A DNA stretch of 64,000 nucleotides from Chromatiaceae bacterium (GTDB taxonomy: Bacteria > Pseudomonadota > Gammaproteobacteria > Chromatiales > Chromatiaceae). Of this stretch, positions 8,620 through 16,132 are shown one piece after another (the stretch's first letter is position 1; each line of letters starts with the position of its first letter). The stretch is from positions 62,001-126,000 of the forward strand of contig JACKMK010000002.1 of assembly GCA_024235395.1 (NCBI GenBank), given 5' to 3'. The position numbers and the translations under genes were made by a program. The notes beneath the pieces are model-generated. The model saw only the letters and a list, made by a program, of their open reading frames with translations. It made no database searches and was not told the DNA's origin.

Positions 8620-9192
8620 ATGGCGCGCAAGTTCAGTGAACGCCGCGACCTGGTTCCGATACTCGGCGAGCTCTTCCGCGAACACGGATTCGCCGGTACG
8701 AGCCTGTCGATCATCACGGCCAGGACGGGACTGGGTAAGGGAAGCCTCTACCATTTCTTTCCTGACGGCAAACAAGGCATGGCCGATGCGGTGTTGGACG
8801 ATGTCGCCACCTGGTTCGAGGACGAGGTGTTCACGCCGCTGCGCGAGAGTCGGGATCCGGCGGCCGGAATCGAGCGGATGTTCGAGGCGACAGTGCGGTT
8901 CTTTCAATCCGGTCGGCGCATCTGTCTGGTCGGTACTTTCGCACTGGATGACACGCGCGACCGTTTTGCGTCGATCGTGCAGGGGTATTTCGCCGCGTGG
9001 CGGGATGCCCTCGCCACCGCATTGCGGCGACGCGGATACACTGGTGCGGCGGCGCGTGAGATCGCGGAGGACATTCTGGCCGGCATCCAGGGCGCCCTGG
9101 TGCTGGCGCGTTCACAGGACGATCCGCAGATCTTCATGCGCGCCGTCCAGCGGTTGCGCAACAGAGCGCTGGTGACCGCATATGCCGACTGA
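8620..9192 (+). CDS. TetR/AcrR family transcriptional regulator
   Basis: 190 residues. The N-terminal helix-turn-helix (about 20-60) is typical: LFREHGFAGTSLSIITARTG then GKGSLYHFFPDGKQGMADAV. The C-terminal ligand domain has the LmrA/YxaF-like pattern (CLVGTFALDD, DILAGIQGALVLAR). Presumed repressor of its own operon through the palindrome at 8081-8096. Its stop overlaps the start of the next gene by 11 bp, supporting co-transcription. Confidence 0.9.
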   Translation: MARKFSERRDLVPILGELFREHGFAGTSLSIITARTGLGKGSLYHFFPDGKQGMADAVLDDVATWFEDEVFTPLRESRDPAAGIERMFEATVRFFQSGRRICLVGTFALDDTRDRFASIVQGYFAAWRDALATALRRRGYTGAAAREIAEDILAGIQGALVLARSQDDPQIFMRAVQRLRNRALVTAYAD

Positions 9193-10012
9193 GGCCGATG
9201 CATTGATGTCCCGTTGCGAGGAATGGCGCAATCGCCTCGCGCGCCACCCCCTGCACAGGGTGCTCAACGAAGTCGGTGCGCTGCGCATCTTCATGCAGCA
9301 CCATGTGTTCGCGGTGTGGGACTTCATGTCGTTATTGAAGGCCCTGCAGGCCAACCTGGCGCCATGCCAGGTGCCGTGGAAGCCACCGGCGTATCCGCAG
9401 GCTGCGCGCCTGGTCAATGAACTCGTGCTCGAAGAAGAGTGCGACCCGACATTCGCCGACCCGGCCGGTGCCGCCGTGGTCAGTCATTTCGAGGCCTATT
9501 GTCAGGCGATGGACGAGATCGGGGCCGATACCGGCCCGATCGTCCACTTCGTGCGTTGCATAGACGGCGATGGTCTGGCGAGCGCCTTGCGCAGTGACGC
9601 GGTACCGGAGCCGGCGCGCCGCTTCATGCATTTTACCTTCGACGTCATCGCGCGCAACCAGCCCGGGGAGTTGGCAGCGGCCCTTGCATACGGCCGTGAG
9701 CTGATAGTTCCGATGCTGTTTTCCGCGTTGCAGGGTCGTATCGCGCTAGAAGTCGGTGGTACGCAGCGGCTGCAGCGTTACCTGCAGCGCCATATCGAAC
9801 TCGATGGCGACGAACACGGTCCGCTCGCTTTGCGCCTGGTGAATGAGGTGTGCGGCGGTGATGCTGTCGTTCGGCAGGCGGCGATGGCCACCGCCGCCGA
9901 CGCCCTGCAGGCGAGATGGGTGTTCTGGAACGGCATCCTGCACGCGATCGACCCATCCGCCACGACCGGTACCGGCGCACAGCCGGAGATCTCAGGTGCC
10001 GACGCCGGATAG
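9182..10012 (+). CDS. DUF3050 (haem-oxygenase-like fold) protein
   Basis: 276 residues. Helical, with FMQHHVFAVWDFMSLLKALQ near residue 40, LVLEEECD, and HIELDGDEHGPLA near 205, the conserved His/Glu pattern of DUF3050, which belongs to the haem-oxygenase-like diiron/haem superfamily. Translation is coupled to the TetR gene (11-bp overlap). Its last codons (from 9996) lie inside the 1.1-kb direct repeat, so the extreme C-terminus (ADAG) may have been made by the repeat insertion, or the repeat may carry the tail of this gene. Substrate unknown. Confidence 0.8.
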   Translation: MPTEADALMSRCEEWRNRLARHPLHRVLNEVGALRIFMQHHVFAVWDFMSLLKALQANLAPCQVPWKPPAYPQAARLVNELVLEEECDPTFADPAGAAVVSHFEAYCQAMDEIGADTGPIVHFVRCIDGDGLASALRSDAVPEPARRFMHFTFDVIARNQPGELAAALAYGRELIVPMLFSALQGRIALEVGGTQRLQRYLQRHIELDGDEHGPLALRLVNEVCGGDAVVRQAAMATAADALQARWVFWNGILHAIDPSATTGTGAQPEISGADAG

Positions 10013-11111
10013 GCGTTGGCGTGTCAGGTGTTGGCGGGCCGTTGATGCGTCCTAGTGATCCTTGTGCTGCCGGCAGGCGTCGGACATGGGACAGGGTCCG
10101 GCATGCTGTCGATCGGGTTTGGGACAGCCGGAGAGCCCCCAGTCGTTGGCGAGCTGGCGGAAGGCGAGGCACGCGGGGCTCTTGTACCCGTCTCTGCGGC
10201 AGATCAGCGTGATGGTGTGATGCGGCAGCTCGGGCAGCAGGGTGACCGGGTAGAGGCCCTCCTGGGTGCAGGCGATGGACTCGGGCAGGATGGTGGCCAT
10301 GCGGCCGAGCCGCACGGTCTCGACGATCACGCTGAGCGAGTTGGTTTCGAGCATGACGCGCGGAGTGACGTTGTGCTCGATGCAGTACAGGTCGACATGC
10401 CGGCGCAGCGCGAAATCGTCATTGAGCAGCACCAGTGATTCCTGTTCGAGCACATGCTTGTCGACCGGCGTCTGCTGGCCGGCATACGCATGGGCCTTGC
10501 CGACGGCGAGATTGAGGGTCTCGATGAACAATACCTGGGTCTCGATCTCGCCGGAGCGTGAGTCGATCGACAGGGTGTTGGTGAACGCGACGCCGATATC
10601 GATGCGGTCCTCGATGATGCCGGCCTCGATGTCGTCCTGCGGCATTTCGAGGGTGCTGACGCTGATGCCGGGGAAGTGGGTGTTGAAGGCATCGAGCAGG
10701 GGCGCGGCGAGATAGTCGGTGATCGGCGTCATGCCCAGGCGCAGTGAGCCACGGCTGAGGTCCTGCAGTTCATGGATCGCGCGTTTGCCGGCATCGAGTT
10801 CGCCGAGCGCGCGGCGTGCGTAGCCGAGGTACACCTCGCCGGCATCGGTGAGTTGGACCTTGCGACCGGAGCGATCGAGCAGCTGCACGTTGAGCGACTC
10901 CTCGAGTTGCTTGATCTGCTGCGAGAGGGTTGGTTGCGAGACATACAGTGCCTCGGCGGCGCGCGTGAAACTGTGGTGTTCGGCGATCGCGATCAGGTAA
11001 CGCAGCGAGCGCGGACACAGGATATTCGGGTCCATAGCCAACCCCTATAGAACTGATCAGATTTCGATCTTGGACAATTAGATTCGCGTAGTAAATAGTT
11101 CTGCTGTCGGC
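9996..11111. repeat. 1.1-kb direct repeat, copy 1
   Basis: This block matches 14424-15540 almost exactly. Reading both, I find two substitutions and one single-base insertion in the first 60 bp and no difference over the LysR gene and its upstream region. The match stops abruptly after CTGCTGTCGGC at the right end. It carries a complete LysR gene plus promoter and the last 17 bp of the DUF3050 gene. No transposase or terminal inverted repeat was seen. Confidence 0.95.
10052..11041 (-). CDS. LysR-type regulator, CynR-like (copy 1)
   Basis: 329 residues. N-terminal helix-turn-helix (about 10-70): RYLIAIAEHHSFTRAAEALY, then VSQPTLSQQIKQLEESL, close in style to CynR, the cyanate-responsive activator. 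The effector domain follows (about 95-300). The last 25 residues (GCPKPDRQHAGPCPMSD, ACRQHKDH) form an unusual Cys/His-rich tail. It is divergent from hupE-cynS, the classic arrangement for LysR control. The protein is identical to that encoded at 14481-15470. Inferred effector: cyanate or thiocyanate. Confidence 0.9.
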   Translation of the reverse strand: MAMDPNILCPRSLRYLIAIAEHHSFTRAAEALYVSQPTLSQQIKQLEESLNVQLLDRSGRKVQLTDAGEVYLGYARRALGELDAGKRAIHELQDLSRGSLRLGMTPITDYLAAPLLDAFNTHFPGISVSTLEMPQDDIEAGIIEDRIDIGVAFTNTLSIDSRSGEIETQVLFIETLNLAVGKAHAYAGQQTPVDKHVLEQESLVLLNDDFALRRHVDLYCIEHNVTPRVMLETNSLSVIVETVRLGRMATILPESIACTQEGLYPVTLLPELPHHTITLICRRDGYKSPACLAFRQLANDWGLSGCPKPDRQHAGPCPMSDACRQHKDH

Positions 11112-11167
11112 AGCGTGCGCGCAGCATTCGTTTCACACACGTTGGCCAGAAAGTAGACGTTGATGAA

Positions 11168-11189
11168 ATAAGAATATTCGGGAATGTTT
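11168..11189 (+). promoter_or_regulatory. Shared promoter-region motif, hupE side
   Basis: ATAAG-A-ATATTCG followed within two bases by AATG. The same ATAAG-N-ATATTCG core, followed by AATG, occurs at 15629 in front of scnB. Both lie between a copy of the same LysR gene and the divergent operon, outside the duplicated block. Candidate LysR binding element. Confidence 0.35.
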
Positions 11190-11335
11190 GTAAATTCCCG
11201 CATCCAGGGTTCGGCAAGGCCGGAACCTGAAACCTGAGGAGTATCAAGACCGGGCGGGCCAGTGCTGCCTTTGGTGTCTTGTACCAGCGACCCACGAGTC
11301 GAACAACAAGCAGTCAACAGCGAGGAATGAGAACT

Positions 11336-11989
11336 ATGAATCTTGGAAAGTACCTTCCGAAAGACCATGTGCGCGGGACGCTTGCGGTATCCACCGGGCT
11401 GCTGCTGACCGCTTCGTTCCCGGCGTTCGCCCACCACGCGATGGGTGGGATGACGCCTCAGACCTTCGACCAGGGCCTGCTGTCCGGCCTGGCGCATCCG
11501 GTGATCGGGCTGGATCACTTTGCTTTCCTGGTGGTGGCGATGTTGCTGACCGCTGCGATGAAGGGCAGCGCACGCTACATCGTGCCGCTGGCATTCGTCG
11601 GTGCGACGATCGGTGGCACGGCGCTCCACCTTGGTGCAGCGGATATCCCGATGTCCGAGACCCTGGTCGCGCTGTCGGTCGTCATTGGCGGCGTGCTGGT
11701 GCTGACCCGTCACTATCCGGGCGCGTTCGCGCTGGGTGCGTTGTTTGCCGTTGCGGGCATTCTGCACGGCTATGCGTACGGCGAGTCGATCGTCGGTGCC
11801 GAAGCCACCCCGTTGTTGGCCTACCTGATCGGTTTCGCCGCGATCCAGTATGCACTGATCATCGGCGGTGTGTTGGGATTGCAGAAACTGGCCGAACGTT
11901 CGGAGACCGCGCGTTCGATGGCAGCGCACATCGGTAGCACTGCCGCGCTGTTGACCGGCGGCCTGTTCCTCGCGTTGAGTTTCGCGTAA
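11336..11989 (+). CDS. hupE: HupE/UreJ-type nickel/cobalt transporter
   Basis: 217 residues. Signal-like N-terminus ending FPAFAHHAMGG, then about six hydrophobic helices. The family signature HPVIGLDH (HX5DH) occurs near residues 53-60 and a second charged site (LHGYAYGES) near 145. HupE/UreJ proteins import Ni2+ or Co2+. The neighbours, a cyanase and a cobalt-dependent thiocyanate hydrolase, make cobalt supply the likely job (inference). The ATG at 11336 has GAGGA nine bases upstream; an ATG at 11327 would overlap the ribosome-binding site. Confidence 0.85.
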   Translation: MNLGKYLPKDHVRGTLAVSTGLLLTASFPAFAHHAMGGMTPQTFDQGLLSGLAHPVIGLDHFAFLVVAMLLTAAMKGSARYIVPLAFVGATIGGTALHLGAADIPMSETLVALSVVIGGVLVLTRHYPGAFALGALFAVAGILHGYAYGESIVGAEATPLLAYLIGFAAIQYALIIGGVLGLQKLAERSETARSMAAHIGSTAALLTGGLFLALSFA

Positions 11990-12009
11990 CTGGGTGTGTG
12001 GGACGAGGG

Positions 12010-12036
12010 CCGGGGTGACTGTTTCGGTCACCCCGG
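12010..12036 (+). terminator. Strong hairpin between hupE and cynS
   Basis: Perfect 10-bp stem, CCGGGGTGAC (12010-12019) and GTCACCCCGG (12027-12036), seven-base loop, followed by TTCCTG without a real T-tract. It may terminate or attenuate hupE transcription ahead of cynS, or stabilise the hupE message. Confidence 0.55.
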
Positions 12037-12112
12037 TTCCTGCAACGCCCGTGCGGCATCGGCCTGCCGTTAGTCCGCGCGGTTTCCTGGGCCATGCTCT
12101 GCTGAGACGACC

Positions 12113-12553
12113 ATGAACAAATCCGAAATGAAACAGGCGATTCTTGCGGCCAAGGTCGAGAAGGACCTGACGTGGAAGAAGATCGCCAAGGCGACCGAGT
12201 TTTCCGTCGAGTACGTCTGTTCGGCGTGTCTCGGTATGAACCACCTCGACAAGGCCGCGGCCGACGCGGTGGCCGATGTACTGGGGCTGGGCAACGAAGT
12301 GTCGGTTGCGCTACAGCAGTTCCCGCACAAGACCTGGAGCCAGTCGATACCCACCGATCCGGTGATCTATCGCTGGTACGAGATCGTCGGTGTGTACGGC
12401 GAGACCATCAAAGAGCTGATCCATGAGAAGTTCGGCGACGGGATCATGAGTGCGATCGACTTCAGCCTGGATATCGACAAGCAAGAGGACCCGAAGGGAG
12501 ACCGGGTTGTCGTGACCCTCAACGGTAAGTTCCTGCCCTACAAGACCTGGTAG
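12113..12553 (+). CDS. cynS: Cyanate hydratase (cyanase)
   Basis: 146 residues, close to the usual 156. The N-terminal helix-turn-helix-like domain (KEMKQAILAAKVEK-type start, LTWKKIAKATEFSVEYV) is followed by the catalytic domain: PTDPVIYRWYEIVGVYGETI carries the family Arg and Glu, and KELIHEKFGDGIMSAIDFS the Ser. Cyanase converts cyanate plus bicarbonate to ammonia and CO2 as a decamer in the cytoplasm. Next to a CynR-like gene and hupE, and close to thiocyanate hydrolase, it fits removal of cyanate formed from or taken up with thiocyanate. Confidence 0.95.
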   Translation: MNKSEMKQAILAAKVEKDLTWKKIAKATEFSVEYVCSACLGMNHLDKAAADAVADVLGLGNEVSVALQQFPHKTWSQSIPTDPVIYRWYEIVGVYGETIKELIHEKFGDGIMSAIDFSLDIDKQEDPKGDRVVVTLNGKFLPYKTW

Positions 12554-12598
12554 GGCGGACACCGACTCTTTGCGACGGGATTCCCGGGCGAGGACCAG

Positions 12599-13429
12599 AT
12601 GGCAGACGCCGCGGCGCGCGATCCGCACCGGTTCGTCAACGAGCTGGATGCCGCGGCGATCGATCGCCTGATCAGCCGGTTGGAGAGCCGCGCCAAGGAT
12701 GCGGTGTTCACCAATCTGTTCGACAAGTACGCCGCGCGGCTCGACCTGCCGAAGGATGCCCGGGTTCTGGATGTGGGCTGCGGCACGGGCGTGGTGCTGC
12801 GATCGCTCGCCAGGCGCGGTGACTTCAACGGCGAATTGTACGGCGTCGATCAATGCCAGCGCTTCGTCGAGGCGGCCGGCGGGTTTGCGAAAGACGATGT
12901 ACCCGATGGGCGCCTGCATTTCCAGGTTGGCGATGCGCATCGCCTGGATTTCCCCGATGCCACCTTCGATGCAGCGATAGCCCACACACTGATCAGCCAC
13001 GTGACAGATCCGCGGGGTGTACTGAAAGAGATGGCGCGGGTCGTGCGTCCAGGTGGCGTGGTCGTGATATTCGACGGCGACTACGCGTCATTGACCTACG
13101 GCTTTCCCGATCATGAATTCGGCCACCGCATGGACATGGCGCTGGCGCACGCGACGTTCAACAACGTCCGGATCATGCGGGACCTGCCGCGCCTGTTCCC
13201 CGACTTTGGGTTGACGATGCAGGCTGCGTGGGGTGATGCCGTCGCAGAGATCGGTACCGGCAGTTATTTCCGGTCGTTTGCCGAGACCTACGTGCCGTAT
13301 GTGATCAAGGCCGGCATGCTCGACACGGCCGCGGTCGAAGACTGGTTTGCGGTCCAGCTGAGGGCGATCGACGACGGCACCTTCTTCGCCGCGTGCAACT
13401 ACTACACCTATTTGGCCCGCCGCGTCTGA
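12599..13429 (+). CDS. Class I SAM-dependent methyltransferase
   Basis: 276 residues. The Rossmann methyltransferase motif I (RVLDVGCGTGVVLRSLA, about residues 57-73) and the later DAHRLDFPDATFDAAIAHTL and RVVRPGGVVVIFD segments are clear. A GAGGACC ribosome-binding site lies just before the ATG, 45 bp after cynS, so it is probably co-transcribed. The substrate is not evident; a thiol/sulfide acceptor would suit the context but is speculation. Confidence 0.85.
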   Translation: MADAAARDPHRFVNELDAAAIDRLISRLESRAKDAVFTNLFDKYAARLDLPKDARVLDVGCGTGVVLRSLARRGDFNGELYGVDQCQRFVEAAGGFAKDDVPDGRLHFQVGDAHRLDFPDATFDAAIAHTLISHVTDPRGVLKEMARVVRPGGVVVIFDGDYASLTYGFPDHEFGHRMDMALAHATFNNVRIMRDLPRLFPDFGLTMQAAWGDAVAEIGTGSYFRSFAETYVPYVIKAGMLDTAAVEDWFAVQLRAIDDGTFFAACNYYTYLARRV

Positions 13430-13538
13430 CGCGGGTGGTTCGGCGACACACGCAGCCAGGCCGGTCGTACGGACCTGGTTGCAACGGGGCGGGGTCTGTC
13501 TGCGGAGAGCCGTGTATGCCTTTGTGGGAGAAACCGTG

Positions 13539-14417
13539 ATGGCCTCAGAGACGATTCGCTGGCATTGTGATGGCCACGACATGGTGATCGGACTCGACCG
13601 CATGGGGACGGGTCCGACCGTGCTGATGCTGCCCGCGCTGAGCTCGATCTCGACACGGCGCGAGCTGCACCCCTTGCAGTTGCGTCTTGCCGACGAGTTC
13701 GAGGTGGTTTCGATCGACTGGCCGGGTTTTGGCGATCTTCCCAAGCCTTTCGTCGAATGGCGCCCGGACGTCTACGAACGCTTCGTGGCGTTTCTGTTCG
13801 AGCAGGTTGCACCGTCTCCATTCGCGGTGGTGGCCGCCGGTCATGCCGCCGGTTACGTGACCCGCCACCTGGCCGCGCATGACGAGTCGGTGCAGCGCCT
13901 GGTGCTGCTGTCGCCGACCTGGCGCGGACCCTTGCCTACGATGACGAATGGCAAGTACGGGCGGTTCCCGCGCATCGCCAAGGCCGTCGATCTTCCGCTG
14001 ATCGGACCCCTGCTGTACCAGCTGAATGTCAATCGTGCGGTGGTCGGCATGATGGCACGGGGTCATGTCTATGCGGATCCGGACTGGCTCGACGACAACC
14101 GCATGCAGGACAAGCTGACGGTCACGCGTGTGCCCGGTGCCCGTCACTCGTCGGTGCGTTTCGTCGCCGGCTGCGTGGATCCGTTCTCCACCCGGAACGA
14201 ACAGCTCGATGCGCTGCGTCATGTGCAGGTGCCGATGCTGAACGTGTTCGCCGACACGGCGCCGCGCAAGTCGCGTGGCGAGATGGAGGCCATCGCCGAA
14301 CTGCCCGGTGTGGAGACAATCCGGCTGCCGCTCGGCAAGCTGTCTTTCTACGAAGAGTTTCCCGAGCGTGCCGCAGAAGCGATACGCGGCTTTCTTTCAG
14401 TGGACGCGGCCGCCTGA
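13539..14417 (+). CDS. Alpha/beta-hydrolase-fold protein lacking catalytic Ser and His
   Basis: 292 residues of clear alpha/beta-hydrolase pattern: VLMLPALSSISTRREL, FEVVSIDWPGFGD, a nucleophile-elbow region and a C-terminal RAAEAIRGFL. The usual GHSMG-type elbow reads AAGHAAGYV, with Ala where the nucleophilic Ser should be, and the expected final His is not present in LPLGKLSFYEEFPE. If the alignment is right this is a pseudo-enzyme or uses different chemistry. GGGAG lies eight bases before the ATG at 13539. It ends just before repeat copy 2, in series with hupE-cynS-methyltransferase. Confidence 0.75.
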   Translation: MASETIRWHCDGHDMVIGLDRMGTGPTVLMLPALSSISTRRELHPLQLRLADEFEVVSIDWPGFGDLPKPFVEWRPDVYERFVAFLFEQVAPSPFAVVAAGHAAGYVTRHLAAHDESVQRLVLLSPTWRGPLPTMTNGKYGRFPRIAKAVDLPLIGPLLYQLNVNRAVVGMMARGHVYADPDWLDDNRMQDKLTVTRVPGARHSSVRFVAGCVDPFSTRNEQLDALRHVQVPMLNVFADTAPRKSRGEMEAIAELPGVETIRLPLGKLSFYEEFPERAAEAIRGFLSVDAAA

Positions 14418-14423
14418 CCGCAC

Positions 14424-15540
14424 GTGCCGACGCCGGATAGGCGTTGGCGTGTCAGGAGTTGGCGGGCCGTCGATGGCGTCCTAGTGATCCTTGTGCTGCC
14501 GGCAGGCGTCGGACATGGGACAGGGTCCGGCATGCTGTCGATCGGGTTTGGGACAGCCGGAGAGCCCCCAGTCGTTGGCGAGCTGGCGGAAGGCGAGGCA
14601 CGCGGGGCTCTTGTACCCGTCTCTGCGGCAGATCAGCGTGATGGTGTGATGCGGCAGCTCGGGCAGCAGGGTGACCGGGTAGAGGCCCTCCTGGGTGCAG
14701 GCGATGGACTCGGGCAGGATGGTGGCCATGCGGCCGAGCCGCACGGTCTCGACGATCACGCTGAGCGAGTTGGTTTCGAGCATGACGCGCGGAGTGACGT
14801 TGTGCTCGATGCAGTACAGGTCGACATGCCGGCGCAGCGCGAAATCGTCATTGAGCAGCACCAGTGATTCCTGTTCGAGCACATGCTTGTCGACCGGCGT
14901 CTGCTGGCCGGCATACGCATGGGCCTTGCCGACGGCGAGATTGAGGGTCTCGATGAACAATACCTGGGTCTCGATCTCGCCGGAGCGTGAGTCGATCGAC
15001 AGGGTGTTGGTGAACGCGACGCCGATATCGATGCGGTCCTCGATGATGCCGGCCTCGATGTCGTCCTGCGGCATTTCGAGGGTGCTGACGCTGATGCCGG
15101 GGAAGTGGGTGTTGAAGGCATCGAGCAGGGGCGCGGCGAGATAGTCGGTGATCGGCGTCATGCCCAGGCGCAGTGAGCCACGGCTGAGGTCCTGCAGTTC
15201 ATGGATCGCGCGTTTGCCGGCATCGAGTTCGCCGAGCGCGCGGCGTGCGTAGCCGAGGTACACCTCGCCGGCATCGGTGAGTTGGACCTTGCGACCGGAG
15301 CGATCGAGCAGCTGCACGTTGAGCGACTCCTCGAGTTGCTTGATCTGCTGCGAGAGGGTTGGTTGCGAGACATACAGTGCCTCGGCGGCGCGCGTGAAAC
15401 TGTGGTGTTCGGCGATCGCGATCAGGTAACGCAGCGAGCGCGGACACAGGATATTCGGGTCCATAGCCAACCCCTATAGAACTGATCAGATTTCGATCTT
15501 GGACAATTAGATTCGCGTAGTAAATAGTTCTGCTGTCGGC
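14424..15540. repeat. 1.1-kb direct repeat, copy 2
   Basis: Second copy of the block at 9996-11111, same orientation, 4.4 kb away. It begins seven bases after the stop of the alpha/beta-hydrolase-fold gene and ends within the leader of the scn operon. Near-total identity indicates recent duplication or ongoing gene conversion. The 3.3 kb between the copies (hupE, cynS, methyltransferase, hydrolase-fold gene) could be lost or amplified by recombination. Confidence 0.95.
14481..15470 (-). CDS. LysR-type regulator, CynR-like (copy 2)
   Basis: 329 residues, the same protein as copy 1 at 10052-11041 with no residue differences, including the Cys/His-rich tail. It is divergent from scnB, so this copy sits where a regulator of the thiocyanate hydrolase operon would be expected. 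Two identical regulator genes, each facing one half of the cluster, suggest co-regulation of cyanase and thiocyanate hydrolase by the same signal. Confidence 0.9.
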   Translation of the reverse strand: MAMDPNILCPRSLRYLIAIAEHHSFTRAAEALYVSQPTLSQQIKQLEESLNVQLLDRSGRKVQLTDAGEVYLGYARRALGELDAGKRAIHELQDLSRGSLRLGMTPITDYLAAPLLDAFNTHFPGISVSTLEMPQDDIEAGIIEDRIDIGVAFTNTLSIDSRSGEIETQVLFIETLNLAVGKAHAYAGQQTPVDKHVLEQESLVLLNDDFALRRHVDLYCIEHNVTPRVMLETNSLSVIVETVRLGRMATILPESIACTQEGLYPVTLLPELPHHTITLICRRDGYKSPACLAFRQLANDWGLSGCPKPDRQHAGPCPMSDACRQHKDH

Positions 15541-15628
15541 GGCACGCGTTTTTTTATCTCGGTCATCGCCGCGACTTACGTTATCAAATGGTCACGAATA
15601 AGCCACAGACGCATCGTTGTAATAGAGC

Positions 15629-15650
15629 ATAAGCATATTCGTAATGCTTT
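15629..15650 (+). promoter_or_regulatory. Shared promoter-region motif, scn side
   Basis: ATAAG-C-ATATTCG followed by T and AATGCTTT, about 50 bp before scnB. The core matches the motif at 11168 upstream of hupE. Here AGCAT (15632-15636) and ATGCT (15644-15648) also form an inverted repeat, as expected of a LysR half-site pair. Confidence 0.4.
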
Positions 15651-15700
15651 ATAGATCGTTGAGCGCATCCAGCATCGGAAAGTAGAGAGGAGCCAAGCCT

Positions 15701-16132
15701 ATGTCATCGTCGACCCGAGAAAAAGTGATGCGGCATCTCGATATCGTCGGTCACCTGCAACCGGCGTTGCATCTGCCCCAGCACGCACCAGCTCCGGACA
15801 TGATCGATTCGGCGCACTATCGCGCCTATACCCGCTCTTCGCACGACGTTGGTGGGGAATACGACGTGCCGATCCGTTGGGAAGAGAAAGAAGAAGAACA
15901 GTGGGAACTCAATACCTTTGCGACCTGCGAGTGCCTGGCCTGGCGCGGCGTCTGGAACGCCGAGGAACGCCGCCGGCGGCAGAATGTCGACCTGGGTCAG
16001 ACGATCTACCTCGGTATGCCGTACTACGGACGCTGGTTGCTGACGGCCGCACGCATCCTGGTCGACAAGCAGTTCGTCACCCTTACCGAACTGGTCAACA
16101 AAATCGATGAGGTGAAAAAGCGCTATGAGTAA
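15701..16132 (+). CDS. scnB: Thiocyanate hydrolase beta subunit
   Basis: 143 residues. Resembles the N-terminal half of the nitrile hydratase beta subunit (MRHLDIVGHLQPALHLPQH, later AHYRAYTRSSHDVGGEYDVP and FATCECLAWRGVW), the arrangement known for ScnB of Thiobacillus thioparus. Part of the heteromeric enzyme SCN- + 2 H2O to COS + NH3 + OH-. GAGAGGAG precedes the ATG. The scnB stop overlaps the scnA start by 8 bp, so the subunits are translationally coupled. First gene of the scn operon, divergent from LysR copy 2. Confidence 0.9.
   Translation: MSSSTREKVMRHLDIVGHLQPALHLPQHAPAPDMIDSAHYRAYTRSSHDVGGEYDVPIRWEEKEEEQWELNTFATCECLAWRGVWNAEERRRRQNVDLGQTIYLGMPYYGRWLLTAARILVDKQFVTLTELVNKIDEVKKRYE

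Noticed and set aside
11078..12244. 388-codon minus-strand frame over hupE
   Set aside because: Arg/Gln/His-rich shadow; hupE on the plus strand has all family features.
9996..15540. Composite transposon formed by the two 1.1-kb repeats
   Set aside because: The repeats contain a LysR gene and no transposase, and have no terminal inverted repeats.
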